64,000 nucleotides of DNA from a virus. Position 1 is the stretch's first letter, and each line of letters opens with the position of its first letter. The stretch covers positions 1 through 64,000 of the IMG/VR virus record IMGVR_UViG_3300040801_004519; one strand, 5' to 3'. Both the position numbers and the translations under genes were made by a program. This document shows, piece by piece, positions 26,744 to 35,293 of this stretch. The notes beneath the pieces are model-generated. The model was given only the letters and a program-made list of their open reading frames with translations, had not been told where the DNA came from and ran no database searches.

Positions 26744-27634
26744 ATGCCCAAGACTGATAGTGATAAAGTAAACGCATCTGAGAAAGCTATCCTTGATGCG
26801 ATGTTTGATGTACAGTCTCCCACAGAACTAAAAAAGGAAAAGGCAGCAGCGAAGAAAGCCAAGAGGTCAGCAAGTAGCAGTACGTCATCTTCTGGCTGGA
26901 ATACGGTAAGGTTGTCTCCTGATAAAAGAAGCGAAAAAGATATCTCGAAGTGGACTAATACTGATTTCTTTTACTATGTTAATGATAAACACTTTTCAAG
27001 ATACGGAACCAAAATTGCTGTAAGTAAAGTTTACGGTTCTGGTGCCATCGCGGAATCTCGACGTTTGATTTCAAAGGCGCTGGGAAAACGGATGCCTAAC
27101 GAATTAGTCTTGTCTTACGCAGATTGGTTTTTCGATATACACCATAAGAAGGTGGTTTCGAAGAGTAAGCCTTTTCGTATAACCATGCTCAAGTGGGAAA
27201 GCGTAATGGCATCTTTTATTGCATTCTTGTCTTCGCGGACAGAATCACAAATTGACAAAGCTCCTGCCATCAGTGACGGTATCGCTAAGCGTCCCCGCGA
27301 GGACTCATTAGAAGAGGCCGTTAAATTAAAATCTGTTATGGGAAGCAAAGCACTCATTCTTGCTTTTGGGCCAATATTAGCTGCAAATTATCTAATCGTA
27401 TCAAGGAAACATGATGAAAGTTCCGTTGGAACTGAAGTTTTGCGATTGACTCGTAGCTTGATATCAAGTGATTCTAAAAATGTTGACACCATTATATCAT
27501 CTGTGATGAGGTATGCTCCCTATCCCCCATCGCTTAAGTGGGTTGAGATTGAACAGATAGAGAAGGCTCTTGGGAGAGAGTTTGCATCAAGAAAAATGCT
27601 TGGCCCAAACCAAGACTTAGATTTTCTTGCCTGA
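26744..27634 (+). CDS. Basic protein of unknown function preceding the helicase loader
   Basis: 296 aa, ATG preceded by the ribosome site aggag. The first ~50 residues are a low-complexity basic Lys/Ala/Ser tract, followed by an alpha-helical globular domain (WTNTDFFYYVNDKHFSRYG, KWESVMASFIAFL). It shows no enzyme motif. It lies between the SF2 helicase and the DnaC-like loader, so a replication accessory role is possible but not shown. The N-terminal tract looks like a flexible nucleic-acid-binding arm. Confidence 0.55.
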   Translation: MPKTDSDKVNASEKAILDAMFDVQSPTELKKEKAAAKKAKRSASSSTSSSGWNTVRLSPDKRSEKDISKWTNTDFFYYVNDKHFSRYGTKIAVSKVYGSGAIAESRRLISKALGKRMPNELVLSYADWFFDIHHKKVVSKSKPFRITMLKWESVMASFIAFLSSRTESQIDKAPAISDGIAKRPREDSLEEAVKLKSVMGSKALILAFGPILAANYLIVSRKHDESSVGTEVLRLTRSLISSDSKNVDTIISSVMRYAPYPPSLKWVEIEQIEKALGREFASRKMLGPNQDLDFLA

Positions 27635-27642
27635 TGCCTCTC

Positions 27643-27660
27643 ATTTTCGTGAGCGAAAAT
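27643..27660 (+). terminator. Perfect 7-bp hairpin between two genes
   Basis: ATTTTCG and CGAAAAT flank the loop TGAG, directly after the stop of the gene ending at 27634 and 21 bp before the next ATG. There is no long T-run behind it, so it may be a weak terminator, an RNA-processing site or a translational element. Confidence 0.4.
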
Positions 27661-27680
27661 AGTCGATAGAAGAATGTCCA

Positions 27681-28550
27681 ATGAAAAGTATCGTACAGTA
27701 TCGCAAGAATCTCCTCAGAGAGTATGCCTCGACTTGCAGCAACGTTGAACGATCTGCTTGTTCTAAGGGTGCTGCATGCCTATGTGAAAGGGTGGCAGAA
27801 TTCTGGGCATACGTACATGCCTTGCTCCCCCATGCCTGTCAGACAAAAGATTTATCTGATTTTTCTGGATTTGTTCCTGGGGAAGACCGACAGATACTGC
27901 CAGACAAGGTTGTTGTTTCCGCAAGAGAGATTGCGGCTCGTTATGTTTGGGGTGATTCCAAAGTTGCGCACAAAGACGATTTTTCAACCCTTCCCCTTGT
28001 AAAGCGAGCCGAGGAAGTCCTTTCTTCTCGTCGCCGGTCTGGGACAAGCCTTGTGATACATGGGAATTCCATGGTCTCTCAAAAGCAAACTGTATCGAAT
28101 GATTATGGCAATTTCGAAAAAGTAAGGTCCAGATCAGTGAGGACTGGAAAGACACTCCTGGCCTCAACAGTTATGAAGGAAGTCCTACGTATGCGTCTTC
28201 AGCCGGGTCACTTGGCAGATTCCTACGAGTGGGTTCAGTTTCACACATTAAAAGGTCGTGTAGTATCGGGAGATTCTGAGGCTCAAAGCGAGTATCAAAC
28301 TTGCGATTGGCTTGTTGTTGATGGGATTGATCTGTTAAATAATGCTAGTGATGCAGCAAAGCAATACCAGATAGACTTGTTTGATAGAGTATTTTTAGAG
28401 CGAGTCGAACAAGGTCTTCCGACCATACTTGTTTTCAAGATTGACATCAACGAAATAGATGGTATTGAGGAAGAGTTGGGTAACGGGATCGCACAGATTG
28501 TATCCGATCCTTCCACATTTAAAATCGGATTGGGGAGGCCAATACTATGA
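27681..28550 (+). CDS. DnaC/IstB-like helicase loader with an insertion in Walker A
   Basis: A 289 aa AAA+-type protein whose stop overlaps the DnaB-type helicase start by 4 bp, a position typical of helicase loaders. The Cys-rich N-terminal region (CSNVERSACSKGAACLC) could bind zinc. The ATPase core has the strand SLVIHGNS, then RTGKTLLAS, a Walker B strand CDWLVVDGID and a later ILVFKID strand. The P-loop is broken: 23 residues (28071-28139) separate GNS from RTGKT. Removing them would give the normal GNSRTGKT. The frame is not disturbed. Either this loader has a functional loop insertion or its ATPase site is compromised. The loader assignment is inferred from fold pattern plus gene order. 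Confidence 0.65.
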   Translation: MKSIVQYRKNLLREYASTCSNVERSACSKGAACLCERVAEFWAYVHALLPHACQTKDLSDFSGFVPGEDRQILPDKVVVSAREIAARYVWGDSKVAHKDDFSTLPLVKRAEEVLSSRRRSGTSLVIHGNSMVSQKQTVSNDYGNFEKVRSRSVRTGKTLLASTVMKEVLRMRLQPGHLADSYEWVQFHTLKGRVVSGDSEAQSEYQTCDWLVVDGIDLLNNASDAAKQYQIDLFDRVFLERVEQGLPTILVFKIDINEIDGIEEELGNGIAQIVSDPSTFKIGLGRPIL

Positions 28551-30091
28551 GTGAAGCAAACGTAGATGACCAGATTCTCAATCTTATACTTAATGATCAT
28601 GGATGTCTTCGGACATTCATTGAGTCCCCAATTGACGCATCTCATTTCGATAGAGAAAAATCAACACTCGTTCTTGCTATATTGGATGCTGAAGCCAAAG
28701 GTTCACAGCTAACAGAGAATGGTTACGACCTCTTTATGCAAAAGAATTCTCTTTCCAAGAAAGAGAGGATTGCAAAAAAGAACGAATATTTTAGATTAGC
28801 CAATACTATTGATGCATCGCCACAAGACCTTCCAAGCCTACTTGAGAGGAAGAGGGTAGAGTATGTAGATTCTGTTACAATACGTTCAATAAATAAGTTC
28901 CGCGAGCAGAGGGATTCCGATCCTGTTGCTGCCGCAGTCTCGCTTGCAGATGAAATTCGTTTCGCCGCGACTTCAGCGTCTCAAGATAAACGAGCGGAGA
29001 TGTTTATCACCAAAGATGCTGAGTTCCGCTCATCTTGGCGTTCGGATTTGATGGAACGCCGTGTGAAGGAAGAGGAGGCTCTTTGCTGCGGAATGCCAGA
29101 GTTTGACGACATTATGGCAACTGGATTTGACCAAATGACCTTGACCGTCATTGTGGGCGATACCGGTTCTTTTAAAACCACGACTATGATGAACATAGCT
29201 TGTGGTGTTTGCGAGAAAAACAATGTTGATGTACTGTATGTCCCGTTGGAAATGACGGCTCATCAGATGTACAACAAGCTGGTGTCTCGTGGAGCGAACA
29301 TACCACTTAATGTTTTACTCAAGCCGAAAACTTATCTTACTGAAGATCATATAAACAAGATCGACAAGTTTGAAAAGGAAGAAGAAGATCGAGAAGGCCG
29401 TTTTGCACTTTTGGATATTGGTGAAAGAACTACTGTAAGCGCAATTCGGAGACAGATTGAGCAAAGCATACACATTGTTCAGCCTCGCTTAGTGGTTATC
29501 GATTACGTTGCGAACCTTTTGCCAGACCGTTCGCATAATGGTCGTCATGACCTCGAAATTGGTGACATGTTGAAGGATATGTTGAAAATGGGCAAAGCTG
29601 GGGTTGTAACCGAGAAGGGTTTTGGAGTTGTCACTGCTGCGCAGCTTGGACGAGAAGCCTTGAAGCGATTGAAGAACCAGAAAGACTCTAGTAAGATGAC
29701 TCTCGGTAGTGATGATATTCAAAACTCGCACCAATATTCGACTGACGCTTCTGCAATTTTTGGTCTTTACCGCCCATCACAAGATGCCGACAAGACATTG
29801 ATGGTCATTCCGATGAAAAGCAGATTCGGCCCGAAGACTTACGAGAATACTTCTAACCCTAACTGTGCTCTCTTGACAGTTCAACCGGAATATAGCAGGG
29901 TCATGACCAGTCAAGAGCTTGACTGGAGTTCAAATGCCGAAGAGATACTGATGAAGAGCAGTACTCCCCCCAAGGCACTTCAATCACAAAACAATTTAGA
30001 TGATTGGGATTTTGATGAGGAAAGCGGATCAGCCATAACGGTATCTGCAAATCCCGTAGAATCTGAAGAACTACAGGACTTATTGAGTTGA
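28547..30091 (+). CDS. dnaB: DnaB-type replicative DNA helicase
   Basis: A 514 aa protein with a DnaB-like N-terminal domain and a RecA-like hexameric helicase core. Walker A reads GDTGSFKTT (~residues 204-212), with Phe where most families have Gly before the Lys. The H1a region (VLYVPLEMT), Walker B (LVVIDYVANLL), the AAQLGREA motif and GSDDIQNSHQYSTDA follow in the expected order. The C-terminus is an acidic tail ending in ELQDLLS. It should unwind DNA at the phage fork with the adjacent loader and the primase zinc-domain protein, whose gene starts within its stop codon. The ATG overlaps the loader stop (ATGA). Confidence 0.9.
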   Translation: MSEANVDDQILNLILNDHGCLRTFIESPIDASHFDREKSTLVLAILDAEAKGSQLTENGYDLFMQKNSLSKKERIAKKNEYFRLANTIDASPQDLPSLLERKRVEYVDSVTIRSINKFREQRDSDPVAAAVSLADEIRFAATSASQDKRAEMFITKDAEFRSSWRSDLMERRVKEEEALCCGMPEFDDIMATGFDQMTLTVIVGDTGSFKTTTMMNIACGVCEKNNVDVLYVPLEMTAHQMYNKLVSRGANIPLNVLLKPKTYLTEDHINKIDKFEKEEEDREGRFALLDIGERTTVSAIRRQIEQSIHIVQPRLVVIDYVANLLPDRSHNGRHDLEIGDMLKDMLKMGKAGVVTEKGFGVVTAAQLGREALKRLKNQKDSSKMTLGSDDIQNSHQYSTDASAIFGLYRPSQDADKTLMVIPMKSRFGPKTYENTSNPNCALLTVQPEYSRVMTSQELDWSSNAEEILMKSSTPPKALQSQNNLDDWDFDEESGSAITVSANPVESEELQDLLS

Positions 30092-30717
30092 GTGAACATA
30101 AAGAGTCATTTACAATGTCTCAGATATCTTCTAACTGGAAGATATCTGAGTATTTAAGTTCTCAGGGAATACATCCTGAGCTTGAAACGCATGGGCGACT
30201 TAAATATTCATGTCCTCTACATGATGACGACACCCCCTCTTTTATAGTTTACGAGAATGAGGATGAAGGTGACAGCTTTTACTGCTTTGGCTGCAAAAAA
30301 GGCGGGAGAATTGTTCAACTTAAGATGCTGCTTGAAGGGATGAATGCTTCCAAAGCGATATCCCAGCTTTCAGCCGGTCTTGATATAGATATTGGTGGCG
30401 AGCTTTCTTTTTTATGCAGAAGGCTCGAAGAAGAGGTAGATCAAGAAGATGAAGATTCTCTTGAAGACATCGTTCTTTCCATTAGCAGGAAGCTTTATGG
30501 AGTTAGAAAAGCAATTCGTGATGAAGAGCCTTGGTTGTCTGGTATAGAGAAGATATTTAAGCTTGCAGACGATGCATTGTATAGATGTGATCGTAAGAGC
30601 CTGAAAGAAATTGAGGAAATGGTAAAGCTTAACTCTAGGCCTGTGATTAAATCATACAATGAAAACAAGCGGGCATCAAAAATTGACGCTGTAAAAACTT
30701 ACTCAATTGTAAAATAA
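30088..30717 (+). CDS. DnaG-type primase, zinc-binding (CHC2) half
   Basis: 209 aa with a TTG start overlapping the helicase stop (TTGA); an ATG at 30115 is the alternative. The N-terminal ~90 residues match the CHC2 zinc domain: CPLHDDDTPSF, then FYCFGCKKGG, giving a C-x2-H...C-x2-C site. The rest is helical and acidic. There is no TOPRIM core. That catalytic part is encoded 10.5 kb away at 41259. The two would together equal one bacterial DnaG, so this phage seems to use a two-polypeptide primase. Position beside dnaB fits the normal helicase-primase contact. Confidence 0.8.
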   Translation: MSEHKESFTMSQISSNWKISEYLSSQGIHPELETHGRLKYSCPLHDDDTPSFIVYENEDEGDSFYCFGCKKGGRIVQLKMLLEGMNASKAISQLSAGLDIDIGGELSFLCRRLEEEVDQEDEDSLEDIVLSISRKLYGVRKAIRDEEPWLSGIEKIFKLADDALYRCDRKSLKEIEEMVKLNSRPVIKSYNENKRASKIDAVKTYSIVK

Positions 30718-31247
30718 TGGGAAGACCAAAAAAGAAAAGGCAAGAAGATTTATTCGAACCCACCTATCGCTTTAGCGATATTACCATATTAGAAGCCCAG
30801 GGTGAATATAAGGAATGTCGCAGAATACTAAAAGAATGCGGCAGCAGGGAGCCATGGTGTCTTCGAAGTAAATTAACCATCATCCATCCATTCGGTGTTT
30901 GCGATATGGAGCTAGAGTTTCATAGTGACAGGCGTCTTCGGATTATTTCGTGCAGGCCGAGCACAAGTGAACCTGTTGCCAACTATGATCTTAGATGTCT
31001 TCGCCAGTGGGTTGAAGCCAACAACTGGAAAATACCTGTTCCGAGTAAGCATGTAATAGAATCAGATATAAATTTCTGGAAACATATGTGGGACGTCACA
31101 CTTATCGACAGTGAATTTTTTGATGAACGGTATGGTGATAAAGAAGCTATGTATTTTGAAGAAGAAGAAGACGAAGATTTTGAGTCTACATCATCTTCTT
31201 CATCTTCGTTAGATGAATTTGAGAAAAAGGTAAATGAGCTTGACTGA
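30717..31247 (+). CDS. Unknown protein with acidic Ser-rich tail
   Basis: 176 aa. The ATG shares bases with the previous stop (TAATG). A basic N-terminus (MGRPKKKRQ) is followed by an alpha/beta domain of ~130 residues with scattered cysteines, then a run of Glu/Asp and a run of Ser before a short charged C-terminus. It lies in the replication gene string. No family recognised. Confidence 0.6.
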   Translation: MGRPKKKRQEDLFEPTYRFSDITILEAQGEYKECRRILKECGSREPWCLRSKLTIIHPFGVCDMELEFHSDRRLRIISCRPSTSEPVANYDLRCLRQWVEANNWKIPVPSKHVIESDINFWKHMWDVTLIDSEFFDERYGDKEAMYFEEEEDEDFESTSSSSSSLDEFEKKVNELD

Positions 31248-32124
31248 TCTTGTATGCGATTGTGGATATACATATAAGAACGTCTCTGCTTGGTTGCGAA
31301 AGCCCTGCCCTCGATGCGGGGAATGGATAGAGGGCGGGGAAAATCATCCTTGGGTAAGAGAAACTAAGATAAGACATGATAGGTTAAAGAGAGAAGCCAT
31401 TGTGTCGATAATGAATAATATACGAGTTAATCAGAAACGGAATAAAAGCATGCCAATTAATACCAGTGAAGCATTTAAGAGTGTGAAGTTTGTCTACAAT
31501 CAAGAGGATCAAGAATTTTCTCTTGACTTCGAATATCATCACACACCTGAATTCGGACCAACAATAACAATACACAATCTGGCTGGAGGTCCACTTTCTC
31601 TTCCTGCAAATGCGTACTTTGATACTGTTGAATACCTTCGAAGTGAGGCTGGATTATTCATGGGGATTCCCCAACAGCCGCAGTCTCAGCCTGTTCACCA
31701 ACCTCATCATACGCAACAACCGCACTATCCGCCTGCCGCCGTGGGTGGCATTGCTCCAACACGTCGTGTTGTTGGTCATAGTTCGATTGTGGCACCATCT
31801 CCTGAGCCTATGCAAGCTGTTCATCCCTATTCCCCGCATGCTCAAGCCTATCCAACTGGACCCCAGGGTAATCAGCCAAACCAGTATCAGCCTGCACCAC
31901 AACAGCAACCGCAGCATCCGCAGCACTATGGAACACAAGCCTCAGTTGTTGCAAGTGGTGGTGTAGAGCCAGATGTAAAGGTTGATGGTCGGCATATAGT
32001 TCGCTCCGATGAGGATGACTCTGACTTATCTGGGATGACTCGTGAAGCTGCTAGAGCAAAAATGGCTCGGCATAAGCCTGATCCCAAAAAGAGGATTGCA
32101 AAGAGACGCGCAGAAGTTGAATAG
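31234..32124 (+). CDS. Zinc-ribbon protein with long Pro/Gln/His-rich disordered region
   Basis: 296 aa, overlapping the previous gene by 14 bp. The N-terminus has a rubredoxin/zinc-ribbon-like pair, CDCGYTYKNVSAW and CPRCGEW. A small beta domain follows (~80-135). Residues ~145-245 are highly enriched in Pro, Gln, His and Tyr, so they are probably unstructured. The C-terminal 50 residues are strongly charged with a basic end (KKRIAKRRAEVE). Such a build suggests a scaffold or condensate-type nucleic-acid-binding protein; function unknown. Confidence 0.6.
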   Translation: MSLTDLVCDCGYTYKNVSAWLRKPCPRCGEWIEGGENHPWVRETKIRHDRLKREAIVSIMNNIRVNQKRNKSMPINTSEAFKSVKFVYNQEDQEFSLDFEYHHTPEFGPTITIHNLAGGPLSLPANAYFDTVEYLRSEAGLFMGIPQQPQSQPVHQPHHTQQPHYPPAAVGGIAPTRRVVGHSSIVAPSPEPMQAVHPYSPHAQAYPTGPQGNQPNQYQPAPQQQPQHPQHYGTQASVVASGGVEPDVKVDGRHIVRSDEDDSDLSGMTREAARAKMARHKPDPKKRIAKRRAEVE

Positions 32125-32128
32125 TTAG

Positions 32129-32356
32129 ATGAAGTGGAATTGTAAAACAATTTCTTTAAATACGCTTGCTGTCACGCCCAATGGTCCAATTAAGGAGACA
32201 AAGTGTGATACATGTAAAACCAGCGATTGTAGCTACAGGATAGAAAAGGTTAATGTTTCTATTGTTGGAGTCACAAAGAAGATGCGATGTCTCATCGTTG
32301 GTAACTACCCGAGCATGGTCATTGATTGTGATGGTTATGCTCCTAATTCTCGATAA
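32129..32356 (+). CDS. Small cysteine-rich protein
   Basis: 75 aa, starting 4 bp after the previous stop. Cysteines at WNCK, KCDTCKTSDCSY, MRCL and DCDG suggest a small metal-binding fold. It ends inside the leader of the FmdB-like gene. No family recognised. Confidence 0.5.
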   Translation: MKWNCKTISLNTLAVTPNGPIKETKCDTCKTSDCSYRIEKVNVSIVGVTKKMRCLIVGNYPSMVIDCDGYAPNSR

Positions 32357-32370
32357 AGCTGAGGTGCGCT

Positions 32371-32646
32371 ATCCCAACCTACGACTACCAATGCGATAAA
32401 TGTGACGCTAAATTTGAAGTGTACAGATCAATCAAAGATGAATCTGACCAAGAATGTTTAGAGTGCAAAGAATCACCCGCTAGAAGGCTTTTGTCCGCTG
32501 GTGGAGGTTTTATCATGACGGGCAAAGAGGTTTGGGAGTATTCTGATGTTCACTACCATAAGCCAAAGTATTTGCGAAGCAGAGATGGTAAGCATCGCGT
32601 TAAGTATGATCCCAATAAGCATGGACATTCAGGTGCAAATCCTTAA
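32371..32646 (+). CDS. FmdB-like zinc-ribbon protein with apparent ATC start
   Basis: From the ATC at 32371 the frame reads (I)PTYDYQCDKCDAKFEVY, which matches the start MPTYEYxCxxCG of the FmdB zinc-ribbon family. It continues with QECLECKESPARRLLSAGGGF, the second CxxC pair and the RRL/GGGF signature. The frame has no ATG, GTG or TTG between the upstream stop (32344) and this point. The first conventional start, GTG 32419, would remove the first zinc knuckle. A GAGGTG ribosome site lies 4 bp before the ATC. Family function is poorly defined, and a nucleic-acid-associated regulator is often assumed. A total of 91 aa. Confidence 0.65.
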   Translation: MPTYDYQCDKCDAKFEVYRSIKDESDQECLECKESPARRLLSAGGGFIMTGKEVWEYSDVHYHKPKYLRSRDGKHRVKYDPNKHGHSGANP

Positions 32647-32695
32647 ATTCGTGAGAAGCTGACTTTGCTAATGCTATTGTTCCGATACCATCTCT

Positions 32696-35290
32696 ATGGG
32701 TCGAAGGTTCAAGAACGCGGATTTCTGTCACTGCCATTGCCATAGTGAGTACAGCAAGCTGGACGGCTTGCAGAAAATTACCAATATGGTGCTAAAGGCC
32801 CGAGAGATGGGGTTCCCCGCTCTTGCTTTGACTGACCACGGAAACGTAGGTGGTTGGGTAAAATTTATGGCAGAATGTAACCGAAAGAGGGGGAAAGATG
32901 GAGAGGAAATCCCTCATCCAACAATCAAGCCCCTTCTCGGCTGCCTCCTTGGTCATCAAGAAATCATCACAAGCGACGGTATAAAGCCAATTCGCGATAT
33001 CCGCAAGGGTGACTCCGTACTTACGCACAAAGGGCGTTTTCGCAAGGTGGTATACACCATGACGCGAAGGCACAAGGGTAAGGCGTACGAGATTACCACG
33101 TCAGGTGGAGAACATCGCAAGCTAATTGTAACCGATGAGCACCCTATTCTAGTTCGGTCAAATGATGGCCTGATTCAGTGGGTTCAGCCTCCCGAAATAA
33201 AGGATGGTTATGTCTCGAAGAAGCAGGGACTGAGAAAATGGAACTCTTATGTTTGCCTTCCGAAGCTCAAGATGGAAGCCCCGTATACGGTAGACTTCTC
33301 AGAATACCTGCCGGAATTCTTCAGCGTGATCGAGGGTAAAATCACTCGGTCAAAAATATACGGAAAATTTGACTCAGAGAAACATTGGAGTTTTCCAAAT
33401 AATTTCAAGACGAGCAATGACTTTGACCTTGCTTATCTCCTAGGCCTTTACGCCTCCGAGGGAAGTCTTCATCATAATAAGGATGGCAGGCTTTCGGGAG
33501 GGATTGTATTTACATTCTCTATCGAAGAGTCTCACTATGTGAAGGCGGTTCAAGATTGCATGCTAAGCATCTTTGGTCTTCAAGGGGTCGAAAGAGTAAG
33601 AGAGGACAAGAATATCCGAGAGGTCTTGTACAGCAGCGTGCCTGTTGCATATGTTCTTGAAGGTATGTGCGGATCAGGGGCAAAGAACAAGAAGATTCCT
33701 AACTTCATATTAAGTCGAGGTTTTTCCACACAGTGCCAGTTCATTGAAGGACTTCTGGACGGTGATGGAAAAAATGCCGAGAGGAGTACAAATATCAATG
33801 GTCAGAGGACACTTAGAACTGCCTCGCAGCATCTCGCTTGGGGTCTTCGCACTCTTCTTGTTGGAAAGGGTCACTGGGTCGAAGTTGCTAAATATGATGA
33901 AGGCAATAAAACTGTATATACCGTTCCTTTTAATCCAGATAGAAGCTATTCCCGCACACTTGAGGATGACAACTTCCTGTTCAAACCCGTCAAATCGGTT
34001 CGAGAGATCGACCTAGATGATGACGTGTACAACTTTGAAGTTGATGAGGACAACAGCTATGTGAGCGATTTCATTCTTCACAACTGTGAATTCTATTTGG
34101 CACGTCGTCATGAGTGGCATGGTATCAGCAAGATGGGCAAGGGATATAAAGGGCCTAACCTTCAAGAAGACGGTGCCAGAGGTAATCGACATTTTCTTCT
34201 TACAGCAAAAAACTGGATTGGATACCAGAACTTATGTAAGCTTAGTCAAGCATCTTGGACTGACGGATTTTACCGTAATCCAAGAGTTGACGTTGAGCAG
34301 CTTGCTGAACACTCAGAAGGCCTCGTTGCGTCTTCTGCCTGTTTGAGTTCAGTAGTGAATGCAGCGCTTCTCTATGACCGCTATGATGAAGCCAGAAAAG
34401 CAGTCCAAATCTTTAAAGATATCTTCAAGGAAGATTTCTTTATGGAGGTTATGTATCACGGCATTGATGAAGAAGCAGCGATAATACCCGATATTCTAAA
34501 GTTGGGTAAAGAAATGGGCGTTCCTGTAATTGCGACAAACGACAATCATTATCTTGAGAAGCATCAAGCTGAAAGCCAAGAGATTCTCATGGCGATGAAT
34601 ATGAAGAAGTGCGTATTGGACCCCAAAAAGCTTTCTTTCCCTCATCCAGAGTTTTACATGAAGAGTGCCGAGGAGATGGGCAAGATTTTTGGTCATCATC
34701 CTGAAACCATCTATAATACTCGTGCAATCGTTGATAGAATTGATGCGGAAGATATATCCAGGAACATCATGGGTGGCATGAGGCTTCCTAACATTGAGAT
34801 TCCTGAACAGTATAAGTCTCCTTTTGAATACATGGAAAAGCAGGCTTGGCAAGGGTTAAAGAGCTTGGGTTGGGACAAAAGTGAACCGCATGTAAACGCG
34901 CTAAAAAAAGAGATTGCTGATACAAAAGTTGCATTAGACAACAACGGAATGGCTTTCGATAAGTACTTCCTCATTGTTTCCGATTACTTAAAATTTGCAA
35001 AAGATAACGGAATCTTTACAGGTGGAAGTAGGGGGTCGGGTGGTGGAAGCGTTTTACTTAGAACCCTTGATATTACTTACGGGCCAGACCCCCTCAAGTA
35101 TGGCCTCTTGTGGGAGAGGTTCTTAGGATTCGATGATAGGAGGTTCTATAACGCAAGGGACTTTGGTGTTGAAACTGCTGTAGACCTCGCTTCCATCATG
35201 GACCAAGCGGAAGAGAATGCAGAAGAGTTTGAAGATATCGAGGAAGATCGTGAATACGACGACGATCCTGGTGGAGTTGATAGATACTAG
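32696..35290 (+). CDS. dnaE: DNA polymerase III alpha, N-terminal part, with intein
   Basis: 864 aa, of which 381 are an intein. Outside it, the protein starts with a PHP domain (HCHCHSEYSKLDG, LALTDHGNVGG, then LLG|CEFYLA across the intein, IATNDNHYL). It continues into the polymerase palm/thumb start (FDKYFLIVSDYLKFAKDNG, GGSRGSGGGSV, LLWERFLG). It stops at TAG 35288, just before the catalytic aspartate motif, after an acidic tail. The next gene supplies that motif in the same frame 3 bp later. Together they make a normal-length alpha subunit (~1150 aa after splicing). This is the replicative DNA polymerase of the phage. Confidence 0.9.
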   Translation: MGRRFKNADFCHCHCHSEYSKLDGLQKITNMVLKAREMGFPALALTDHGNVGGWVKFMAECNRKRGKDGEEIPHPTIKPLLGCLLGHQEIITSDGIKPIRDIRKGDSVLTHKGRFRKVVYTMTRRHKGKAYEITTSGGEHRKLIVTDEHPILVRSNDGLIQWVQPPEIKDGYVSKKQGLRKWNSYVCLPKLKMEAPYTVDFSEYLPEFFSVIEGKITRSKIYGKFDSEKHWSFPNNFKTSNDFDLAYLLGLYASEGSLHHNKDGRLSGGIVFTFSIEESHYVKAVQDCMLSIFGLQGVERVREDKNIREVLYSSVPVAYVLEGMCGSGAKNKKIPNFILSRGFSTQCQFIEGLLDGDGKNAERSTNINGQRTLRTASQHLAWGLRTLLVGKGHWVEVAKYDEGNKTVYTVPFNPDRSYSRTLEDDNFLFKPVKSVREIDLDDDVYNFEVDEDNSYVSDFILHNCEFYLARRHEWHGISKMGKGYKGPNLQEDGARGNRHFLLTAKNWIGYQNLCKLSQASWTDGFYRNPRVDVEQLAEHSEGLVASSACLSSVVNAALLYDRYDEARKAVQIFKDIFKEDFFMEVMYHGIDEEAAIIPDILKLGKEMGVPVIATNDNHYLEKHQAESQEILMAMNMKKCVLDPKKLSFPHPEFYMKSAEEMGKIFGHHPETIYNTRAIVDRIDAEDISRNIMGGMRLPNIEIPEQYKSPFEYMEKQAWQGLKSLGWDKSEPHVNALKKEIADTKVALDNNGMAFDKYFLIVSDYLKFAKDNGIFTGGSRGSGGGSVLLRTLDITYGPDPLKYGLLWERFLGFDDRRFYNARDFGVETAVDLASIMDQAEENAEEFEDIEEDREYDDDPGGVDRY
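32942..34084 (+). other. Intein with LAGLIDADG homing endonuclease inside dnaE
   Basis: A 381-residue in-frame intein. It begins with Cys at 32942 (CLLGHQEIITSDGIKPI, block A) and has a block B-like VTDEHPIL. It ends with YVSDFILHN followed by Cys+1, giving the His-Asn/Cys chemistry needed for splicing. Two LAGLIDADG-type motifs are present, LAYLLGLYASEGS and FIEGLLDGDGKN, so the intein should carry an active-type homing endonuclease. The insertion point is in the PHP domain between conserved LLG and CEFY. Excision restores KPLLGCEFYLA. Host-gene reading frame is maintained on both sides. Confidence 0.92.
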
Positions 35291-35293
35291 AAG

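Noticed and set aside
28062-28157. T4 gene 60-type translational bypass in the helicase loader
   Set aside because: There is no stop codon at the take-off site and no matching take-off/landing codons that would join GNS to RTGKT; a plain in-frame insertion is simpler.
32419-32646. GTG 32419 as start of the FmdB-like gene
   Set aside because: It would delete the conserved PTYDYQCDKC zinc knuckle and has no ribosome site.
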